DNA of 14,363 nt from Actinomycetota bacterium (GTDB lineage Bacteria; Actinomycetota; Thermoleophilia; UBA2241). Shown here in pieces: positions 9,369-14,363 of this stretch. Location of the stretch: the NCBI GenBank assembly GCA_003132645.1, contig PKYM01000048.1:234-14596 (forward strand), in the 5' to 3' direction. The position numbers were made by a program, and so were the translations under genes. The notes below the pieces were generated by a model. That model saw nothing but the letters and a program-made list of their open reading frames with translations. It was not told the DNA's origin and searched no databases. How positions within the stretch are numbered: the first letter of the stretch is position 1; each line of letters opens with the position of its first letter.

Positions 9369-10793
9369 TCAGGATTCATCGCCTCGGGGCGGGCGGCGTC
9401 GGGCGGCGTAGCCTTCGACTACTTCCTGCCGGGCGCGCGCCACCCCCAGCGCTCCGTCGGGGATATCTTTGGTGATGATGGAGCCGGCGCCGGTGTAGGC
9501 GCCGTCGCCGACCGTCACGGGCGCCACGAACACGGTGTCGCTGCCGACCTTGACGTCGTTACCGATGACGGTCGGATGCTTGTGCCGGCCGTCGTAGTTC
9601 GCGGTGATCGTGCCGGCGCCGATGTTCGTGTTGTCGCCGATCGTCGTATCGCCCACGTAGCTCAGATGCGGCACCTTGCTGCCCTTGCCCACGCGGCTCG
9701 CCTTGATCTCGACGAAGCTGCCCGCCCGGGCGCCCTCGGCGAGCTCGGTGCGCGGCCGCACGTGGGCGAACGGCCCGACGCTGCAGCCCGGTCCGATGTG
9801 ACACGAGACGAGGTGCGACGAAACGATCGCGGCGCCGTCGTCGACCGTCACGTCGGCCAGAAAGCAGCCGGGCCCGACCGTGCATCGCGCCCCGACGACC
9901 GTACCCTGGGTGAGCATCGTCTGCGGCCTGAGAACGGTGTCGCGCCCGACCGCGACGCCCCAGTCGACGTAGGTCGACGAGGGATCGTCGATCGTCACGC
10001 CTTCGACCATGAGGGCCTCGAGCAGGCGCCGGCGCATGACGGCGTTGACCGCGGCCAGCTCGACCCGCGAGTTCACGCCGATCGTGGCCTCGAGGTCGTC
10101 GGTCACGAAGGCTGCCACCCGCTCGCCGTCGGCGAGCAGGAGGTGGATGAGGTCGGTCAGGTAGAACTCGCCCTGCTCGTTGTCTGCCGTCAGCCTGGGC
10201 AGTGCGCCGCGCAGCTTGTCGGCGGCGAACACGTAGAAGCCCACGTTGAGCTCACGTACCGCCGCCTCGGCGGGGGTGGCGTCGCGCATCTCGACGATGC
10301 GCGCCACGCCGCCGGCCTCGTCGCGGATCACGCGCCCAAAGACCGGGTCGTCGCGCACCACGCTCGTCACCGTCGCCTGCGCCCGATCGGTCCGATGCCG
10401 GACGAGGAGGGAGTGAAGGATCTCGGCGTGCATAAGGGGATGGTCGCCGTTCAGCACCATGACGTCACCGGCGAACCCTTCGAGGACAGTCATGCCGGTG
10501 CGCACCGCGTCGCCACTGCCGCGTCGCTCGACCTGTACGGCACGCTCGCAGCCGGCCGGCAGGATCGCCGCTACCGGATCGTCGGCGCCGGGGCCGGTCA
10601 CCACGACGAGGCGCGCCGGACCCAGCCCGCGCGCCGCGTCTAGGACATACAAGAGCAAGGGCCTGCCACAGACGGGGTGGAGGACCTTCGGCAGGTCGGA
10701 CTTCATGCGGGTGCCGAGCCCGGCCGCCATGACGACGACGGCCAGCCGCCGGCCGGCGGTGGTGTTTGGAGAGCTGTGCTTGTCGGACGACAT
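9369..10793 (-). CDS. glmU: Bifunctional GlmU: GlcN-1-P acetyltransferase / GlcNAc-1-P uridylyltransferase
   Basis: GlmU carries out the last two steps to UDP-GlcNAc, the precursor of peptidoglycan. The 474-residue protein has an N-terminal uridylyltransferase domain (about 14-245) with MAAGLGTRM at 22-30, PKVLH at 35-39, NGD at 115-117 and EFYLTD at 209-214. The C-terminal left-handed beta-helix (about 268-460) has hexapeptide repeats. By alignment to E. coli with an offset of 13, the acetyltransferase residues Arg346, Lys364, His376 (in PHLSYVGD), Tyr379 and Asn390 are all present. The ATG at 10791-10793 has AGGA at 10800-10803, 6 nt away. An open frame continues upstream through the tRNA-Gln gene to 10856 but cannot be coding there. 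The gene lies 29 nt after the tRNA and so may depend on tRNA processing for its 5' end. Confidence 0.97.
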   Translation of the reverse strand: MSSDKHSSPNTTAGRRLAVVVMAAGLGTRMKSDLPKVLHPVCGRPLLLYVLDAARGLGPARLVVVTGPGADDPVAAILPAGCERAVQVERRGSGDAVRTGMTVLEGFAGDVMVLNGDHPLMHAEILHSLLVRHRTDRAQATVTSVVRDDPVFGRVIRDEAGGVARIVEMRDATPAEAAVRELNVGFYVFAADKLRGALPRLTADNEQGEFYLTDLIHLLLADGERVAAFVTDDLEATIGVNSRVELAAVNAVMRRRLLEALMVEGVTIDDPSSTYVDWGVAVGRDTVLRPQTMLTQGTVVGARCTVGPGCFLADVTVDDGAAIVSSHLVSCHIGPGCSVGPFAHVRPRTELAEGARAGSFVEIKASRVGKGSKVPHLSYVGDTTIGDNTNIGAGTITANYDGRHKHPTVIGNDVKVGSDTVFVAPVTVGDGAYTGAGSIITKDIPDGALGVARARQEVVEGYAARRRPPRGDES

Positions 10794-10822
10794 GGACAGT
10801 CCTATCGTCGCGGGTCGGATCG

Positions 10823-10896
10823 TGGCTGGGGCGGGAGGATTCGAACCTCCGATCACGGGACCAAAACCCGTTGCCTTGCCACTTGGCCACGCCCCA
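10823..10896 (-). tRNA. tRNA-Gln(UUG) with encoded CCA
   Basis: A full 74-nt cloverleaf can be folded by eye. The 7-bp acceptor stem is TGGGGCG/CGCCCCA, with a D arm GCC...GGC, an anticodon stem ACGGG/CCCGT around the loop TTTTGGT, a 4-nt variable loop, a T arm GGAGG-TTCGAAT-CCTCC, discriminator G73 and encoded CCA. The anticodon TTG at 10862-10864 reads CAA (Gln). The U1-A72 pair and G73 are known GlnRS identity elements. The gene lies 45 nt after ispE and 29 nt before glmU on the same strand, so it may be cut from a longer transcript by RNase P and a 3' endonuclease. Confidence 0.98.
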
Positions 10897-10929
10897 ACGG
10901 CGCGGCGTCGCGAAGGCGCCCGCCGCGGT

Positions 10930-10952
10930 CGGTCAAGTCTATCACTTGACCG
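10930..10952 (-). repeat. 9-bp perfect inverted repeat spanning the ispE stop codon
   Basis: The minus strand reads CGGTCAAGT, spacer GATAG, then ACTTGACCG: perfect 9-bp arms around a 5-nt loop. The ispE TGA (10942-10944) lies within it. No T-run follows. The second arm contains TTGACC (10931-10936), a possible -35 for the tRNA-Gln gene, but no -10 lies at the right distance. It could be a 3' mRNA hairpin, an operator site or a processing signal ahead of the tRNA. Confidence 0.5.
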
Positions 10953-11946
10953 GCGGCGATCCCGGGAGCGAGGGAGCCGACGGGCCGTCGCCCGGCCGCA
11001 GGTCGGTCACATAGACCGCCGCCGTGGGCGCCAGTGCGGCGCACGCCCGCTGGGCGCGCGCCGCACTGGCGAAGAGTCCAAAGACACTCGAACCGCTGCC
11101 GCTCATCGCGGCGGCCAGCGCGCCGGCGCCACGCAGCCGCTGCCCAAGCTCAGCGATCAGCGGATGGCGTGCCACGACGGGCGCCTCGAGGTCGTTCTCG
11201 ATGAACGCCGCGAGGTCACGCGGCCGGCGCGCCGCGGCCAGGCCGGCGACGAGCCGCTGGGTGCGTCCGACGAAGACTTCGCGCTCGGCCAGAGCCGCCC
11301 GCTTTGGCGCCGGCCGCTCAGAGAACCAGCGATAGACGTCGGCGGTCGGCAGGGCGAGGCCAGGCAGGCCGATGACCACGTGCAGGGGCTCAGGCAACTC
11401 GATCTCCTTGAGGACGGTGCCGCGGCCCATGGCGAGCTGCGGGCCGGGCCACAGAAAGAACGGTACGTCGGAGCCGACCGCGCCGGCCACCTCGTAGCGC
11501 AGGCGCGCGGGCAGGTCGAGGGCGAACAGGCGCTCGACGGCGGTCAGGGCGGCGGCGGCATCGGAGCTGCCGCCGCCCAGGCCCGCCGCCGCCGGCACGC
11601 GCTTGGTGATGCTCAACTGCACATCGAACGTACGCTCCAGACGCCGCTCGAGCTCGCGCACCGCTCTGGCGGCGAGGTTGTCCTCGCCGGGCGCCACCGC
11701 GCACTCGACCGTGAGGCCGGCGCCGGACGGCGCCGGGCGCGCCGTCACGAGGTCGGCCAGGGTCACGGGCACCATGGCCGTGAAGACCTCGTGGAAGCCG
11801 TCGGAGCGCAGCGGCCCCACCAGCAGGCTGAGGTTGACCTTGGCCGGCGCGGCGACCTCGACGACGGCATCCGGAAGGGGTGTCTCGTCGTGGCTTACGG
11901 CGTCCGGGCGAGGCGCCTCGTCAGGGCTCAGGGCCTCGGCAGGCAA
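10942..11946 (-). CDS. ispE: 4-diphosphocytidyl-2-C-methyl-D-erythritol kinase
   Basis: IspE phosphorylates CDP-methylerythritol with ATP in the MEP pathway to isopentenyl diphosphate. The 334-residue GHMP kinase has APAKVNLSL at 33-41 (Lys36), the ATP loop PAAAGLGGGSSDAA at 118-131, GSDVPFF at 158-164 with the catalytic Asp160, and SGSGSS at 282-287. The start is TTG at 11944-11946: it has AGGAG at 11952-11956, 5 nt away, and no in-frame ATG or GTG occurs before the kinase core. This gives an acidic, Pro-rich N-terminal extension of about 30 residues, unlike the usual handful, containing an imperfect repeat (DEAPRPDAV, DETPLPDAV). The start overlaps ksgA by 19 nt. A Pro/Ser-rich tail ends the protein. 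The gene is most likely translationally coupled to ksgA. Confidence 0.96.
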   Translation of the reverse strand: MPAEALSPDEAPRPDAVSHDETPLPDAVVEVAAPAKVNLSLLVGPLRSDGFHEVFTAMVPVTLADLVTARPAPSGAGLTVECAVAPGEDNLAARAVRELERRLERTFDVQLSITKRVPAAAGLGGGSSDAAAALTAVERLFALDLPARLRYEVAGAVGSDVPFFLWPGPQLAMGRGTVLKEIELPEPLHVVIGLPGLALPTADVYRWFSERPAPKRAALAEREVFVGRTQRLVAGLAAARRPRDLAAFIENDLEAPVVARHPLIAELGQRLRGAGALAAAMSGSGSSVFGLFASAARAQRACAALAPTAAVYVTDLRPGDGPSAPSLPGSPPVK

Positions 11947-12755
11947 CCGAGCTCCTGTGCGAGCGCGACGAAGGTCGGCGGCGTGAGCTCCTCGGGGCGG
12001 GTCGTGTCGGGCAGGCCCAGCGCCCCAAGCGCGGCGCGCACCTCGTCGCGGGTGAGGGCGTCCGCGCCGCGCATCGTGGCCCCCGACAGCGAGTTGACGA
12101 TCTGTTTGCGTCGCTGGGCGAACGAGGTGCGCACAAGCGTGTCGAGCGCGAAGGCCTCGTCGGCCGGCCAGACGCGACTGCGTGTGAAGGTGACGAACGC
12201 CGAGTCCACGCGGGGCGGCGGCGCAAAGACCGTGCGCGGCACGGGCCGCGACGCCTCGAACCCACAGGAGAGCTGGACCAGCACCGAGACGGCCGAGTAG
12301 GCCTTGGTGCGCGGCACGGCAAAGAGCCGCTCGGCGAGCTCGCGCTGCAGCATCACCGCCCAGCGCTGCACGCCAGGCAGCACGGAGATCGTGCGCATGA
12401 GCAGCGGCACGGCGATGTTGTAAGCGAGATTCGCCACGACCGCGGTCGGCGGCGGGTCGAGGTCGGCCAGCCGGTAGCGCAGCCCGTCGACCATATAGGC
12501 GCGCAGGTCGTCGCGACTGTCGGCAAAACGGGTGAGGGCCTGGGCGAAGCGCAGGTCGATCTCGAAGGCATGCACGAAGCTCGCCTGTTCGACCAGACGC
12601 CGGGTCAGCGTGCCGCCGGCTGCGCCGACTTCGAGCACGACGTCTGAGGGCTGCACCCGGGCCATGACGAGGATGGCCTCGAGCGTGCCCTGGTCGACGA
12701 GGTGGTGCTGGCCGTAGCGCCGCCTGGCCGGCGGGCGGGCATGCGTCGCGCTCAC
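11928..12755 (-). CDS. rsmA: 16S rRNA (adenine1518/1519-N6)-dimethyltransferase with variant motifs
   Basis: KsgA/RsmA dimethylates two adenines in helix 45 of 16S rRNA with S-adenosylmethionine, late in 30S assembly. The 275-residue protein has the family layout: GQHHLVD at 15-21 (usually GQNFLxD), the SAM loop EVGAAGG at 42-48 (usually EIGPGxG), FEID at 64-67, NLAY at 109-112 where the family has NLPY, MLQRELAERL at 135-144, FAPPPRVDS at 177-185 and QRRK at 214-217. The P-to-A change in the catalytic motif is unusual; Asn109 and Tyr112 are kept. The start is GTG at 12753-12755, overlapping the tatD TGA as GTGA. No Shine-Dalgarno sequence is seen, so coupling to tatD is likely. The open frame continues upstream over tatD to 13526, but this is an antiframe artefact. 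No rpf gene lies between tatD and ksgA. Confidence 0.94.
   Translation of the reverse strand: MSATHARPPARRRYGQHHLVDQGTLEAILVMARVQPSDVVLEVGAAGGTLTRRLVEQASFVHAFEIDLRFAQALTRFADSRDDLRAYMVDGLRYRLADLDPPPTAVVANLAYNIAVPLLMRTISVLPGVQRWAVMLQRELAERLFAVPRTKAYSAVSVLVQLSCGFEASRPVPRTVFAPPPRVDSAFVTFTRSRVWPADEAFALDTLVRTSFAQRRKQIVNSLSGATMRGADALTRDEVRAALGALGLPDTTRPEELTPPTFVALAQELGCLPRP
11952..11956 (-). promoter_or_regulatory. Ribosome binding site deciding the ispE TTG start
   Basis: AGGAG lies within the last codons of ksgA, 5 nt ahead of the TTG at 11944-11946. The good spacing, and the absence of any other start before the conserved kinase core, fix the ispE start. Confidence 0.7.
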
Positions 12756-13585
12756 GCCAGGGAGGCCAGACCGGCCGGGGCGGCCGGGGCGCTCAGACCG
12801 AACGCCCGGCGGGCGTTGGCGCTCGTGATCGCGGCGACCTCGTCGTCGCTCCAGCCACGCAGCCGCGCGAGGAACTGCGCCGTAAGCCCGACGTTGGCGG
12901 GCCGGTTGGGGTGCCCCCGGCGCGGCATGGGCGTGAGAAACGGCGCGTCGGTCTCGACCAGCAGCAGGTCCTCGCGCACCGCCACGGCCGCCTTCTGGAG
13001 CCCGTCCGAGTCCTTGTAGGTCAGGTTGCCGGCAAACGAGACGTAGTAGCCGCGTTCGTTGGCGAGCTCGACGTACTCCGGCGTCGAGAAGCAGTGCAGC
13101 ACGATCCGCAGGCCGCGACCGTGCTCGGTGAGCAGGGCGAACGTCTCGCCGCCGGCCTTGCGGCTGTGCACGCACACCGGCTTGTGGGCCGAGCGCGCCA
13201 GCTCGAGCTGCTCGGCGAACGCCTCGCGCTGGACGTCGCGCGGAGCGAGGTCGCGATAGAAGTCGAGCCCACACTCGCCGACGGCAACGACGTGGCGCTG
13301 GGTCAGCAGCCGTTCGAGACCGGTGCGCACCACGGCGTCGAAGCCCACGGCGTCGTGGGGATGCACGCCGACCGCCGCGTAGACCTCGTCGTGAGTGGCG
13401 GCCAGGTCGGCGGCGATGCGCGACGAACGCAGGTCGATGCCGACCGCGACGACGGCGTCGACCCCCGCCGCGTGCGCCTCGACAAGAGCGTCGTCGGGCG
13501 TGCCCTTGAGCATGTCGAGATGACAATGGGTGTCGATCAGTCCGACGACCCCTTCGCTGGGTTCTGTCGCGCCCGGCTCAGACAC
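12752..13585 (-). CDS. tatD: TatD family metal-dependent hydrolase / deoxyribonuclease
   Basis: TatD proteins are TIM-barrel metal-dependent nucleases with 3'-5' exonuclease activity, implicated in DNA repair and turnover. The 277-residue protein is close to the usual 255-265 plus a short N-terminal extension. All metal ligands are visible: DTHCHLD at 18-24 (His20, His22), VGECGLDFYRD at 102-112 (Glu104), VHSR at 139-142 (His140), LHCFS at 163-167 (His164) and ETDAPFLTP at 211-219 (Asp213). The start is GTG at 13583-13585, overlapping the metG stop by 8 nt. The nearest Shine-Dalgarno-like GAGG lies 12 nt away, so coupling to metG is likely. The stop overlaps ksgA by 4 nt. A placement between metG and ksgA is standard in actinobacteria. 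Family is certain; the physiological substrate is not. Confidence 0.95.
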   Translation of the reverse strand: MSEPGATEPSEGVVGLIDTHCHLDMLKGTPDDALVEAHAAGVDAVVAVGIDLRSSRIAADLAATHDEVYAAVGVHPHDAVGFDAVVRTGLERLLTQRHVVAVGECGLDFYRDLAPRDVQREAFAEQLELARSAHKPVCVHSRKAGGETFALLTEHGRGLRIVLHCFSTPEYVELANERGYYVSFAGNLTYKDSDGLQKAAVAVREDLLLVETDAPFLTPMPRRGHPNRPANVGLTAQFLARLRGWSDDEVAAITSANARRAFGLSAPAAPAGLASLA

Positions 13586-14363
13586 GCTTTTCGTGGGCCT
13601 CGGCTTCGATGCGCGGAAACAGCGGCGGTCCGGTCACGACCGCCGCCGGCACGAGACCATCCCAGCGCGCCTGGGCAAGCAGCAGGTCGGCGGGCTCGCC
13701 CGCCTGGCCGAGACGACGCAGGATCTCGACCGCCGTGCCGGGCACCACCGGATACAGCGCCAGGGCGACGACTCGCAGGCCACAGGCCAACCCGTGCAGC
13801 ACGAAGTCGAGGCGCTCACCGGCGGCTTCGTCTTTGGCGAGCTTCCAGGGTGCCTCTTCTTCGACGTAACGGTTCAGCCGGCGCACGAACTCCCACACCG
13901 TCTCGAGCGCGACCGTGATCTCGACCGCGCTCAGATGCTCGCTGGCGGCGGCGACCATGGCCTCGCCCTCGGGGGCGAGGTTCGCGGCGCCGCCCGACCC
14001 GTCACCTCCCGCGACGACGGCGGGAATGACACCGGCCCGGTATTTGGCGATCATCGACACGGTGCGGCTGACGAGGTTGCCGAGCTCGTTGGCGAGCTCG
14101 TTGTTGTAACGCTGCTCGAAGCCCTCGAGCGAGATCACACCATCGAGGCCGAAGGTCACCTCGCGAAACAGGTAGAAGCGCAGCGCGTCGGCGCCGCGCT
14201 CCTCGATCACCGCGAACGGGTCGAGCACGTTGCCGCGCGTCTTGGACATCTTCTCGCCGCCCATGAGCAGGTAGCCGTGGATGAACTCGCTGCGGGGCGC
14301 CTCGTAGCCGGCGCTCCACAGCAGGGCCGGCCAGATCACGGCGTGGAACTTGAGGATGTCCTT
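13578..14363 (-). CDS. metG: Methionyl-tRNA synthetase, C-terminal part (N-terminus beyond window)
   Basis: MetRS charges tRNA-Met, including the initiator. The visible 261 residues begin with KDILKFHAVIWPALL, the conserved end of the catalytic core. They continue with HGYLLMGGEKMSKTRGNVLDP, which contains the KMSKS loop (here KMSKT, residues 37-41), followed by the helical anticodon-binding domain, including NNELANELGNL and EEEAPWKLAK. The protein ends shortly after this domain, so it is the short form without a C-terminal EMAP-like tRNA-binding domain. The region AGGDGSGGAAN looks like a lineage-specific loop. The HIGH motif and zinc site lie outside the window. The stop (13578-13580) overlaps the tatD start. 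Identification is certain; completeness cannot be judged. Confidence 0.96.
   Translation of the reverse strand, partial: KDILKFHAVIWPALLWSAGYEAPRSEFIHGYLLMGGEKMSKTRGNVLDPFAVIEERGADALRFYLFREVTFGLDGVISLEGFEQRYNNELANELGNLVSRTVSMIAKYRAGVIPAVVAGGDGSGGAANLAPEGEAMVAAASEHLSAVEITVALETVWEFVRRLNRYVEEEAPWKLAKDEAAGERLDFVLHGLACGLRVVALALYPVVPGTAVEILRRLGQAGEPADLLLAQARWDGLVPAAVVTGPPLFPRIEAEAHEKRV

Noticed and set aside
9287..9379. Upstream extension of prs to 9379
   Set aside because: The extra residues are not family-like, overlap glmU, and lie ahead of the predicted promoter and ribosome binding site.
10794..10856. Upstream extension of glmU to a start at 10854-10856
   Set aside because: It runs through the 3' part of the tRNA-Gln gene; the ATG at 10791-10793 has a well-spaced AGGA.
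12756..13526. N-terminal extension of ksgA over the tatD region
   Set aside because: The added sequence is an Arg-rich antiframe of tatD; the conserved ksgA start region is reached from the GTG overlapping the tatD stop.

Overview
The window is a high-GC stretch of bacterial chromosome carrying only core housekeeping genes, all read from the minus strand. In transcription order (right to left) they are metG (C-terminal part), tatD, ksgA/rsmA, ispE, tRNA-Gln(UUG), glmU, prs, rplY/ctc, pth, mfd, a parvulin-type foldase lipoprotein, mazG and eno (cut at the left edge). This order closely follows the metS-tatD-(rpf)-ksgA-ispE ... pth-rplY-prs-glmU ... mfd-mazG-eno neighbourhood known from Mycobacterium and Streptomyces. 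The window therefore points to an Actinomycetota chromosome. The missing rpf gene and the single orientation of every gene suggest a deep-branching class such as Thermoleophilia or Coriobacteriia rather than Actinomycetes, but that placement is an inference.

Region 13578-14363 holds the end of methionyl-tRNA synthetase. Region 10942-13585 is a tightly coupled tatD-ksgA-ispE block whose genes overlap each other and metG by 8, 4 and 19 nt and use GTG, GTG and TTG starts. A 9-bp inverted repeat sits on the ispE stop codon, followed by a CCA-encoding tRNA-Gln gene and glmU only 29 nt further on. Region 7011-9330 starts with an extended -10 promoter and carries prs, rplY and pth. A GC-rich hairpin with a short T-run follows pth. 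Region 3488-6901 is mfd. A promoter-like element inside the last codons of mfd probably drives the foldase lipoprotein and possibly mazG and eno.

The genes serve separate central tasks: translation (metG, ksgA, tRNA-Gln, rplY, pth), cell wall and isoprenoid precursors (glmU, ispE), PRPP supply (prs), transcription-coupled repair (mfd), nucleotide-pool sanitation (mazG), extracytoplasmic folding (the lipoprotein) and glycolysis (eno). There is no stretch above 300 bases without a gene. I saw no CRISPR array, insertion sequence, phage gene or integron.

I did not find a new biological system here. The observations most worth checking are that pth has no ATG, GTG or TTG start anywhere between the rplY stop and its conserved core; that KsgA carries NLAY in place of the NLPY catalytic motif; and that a promoter-like element lies immediately upstream of the terminator-like hairpin before mfd.
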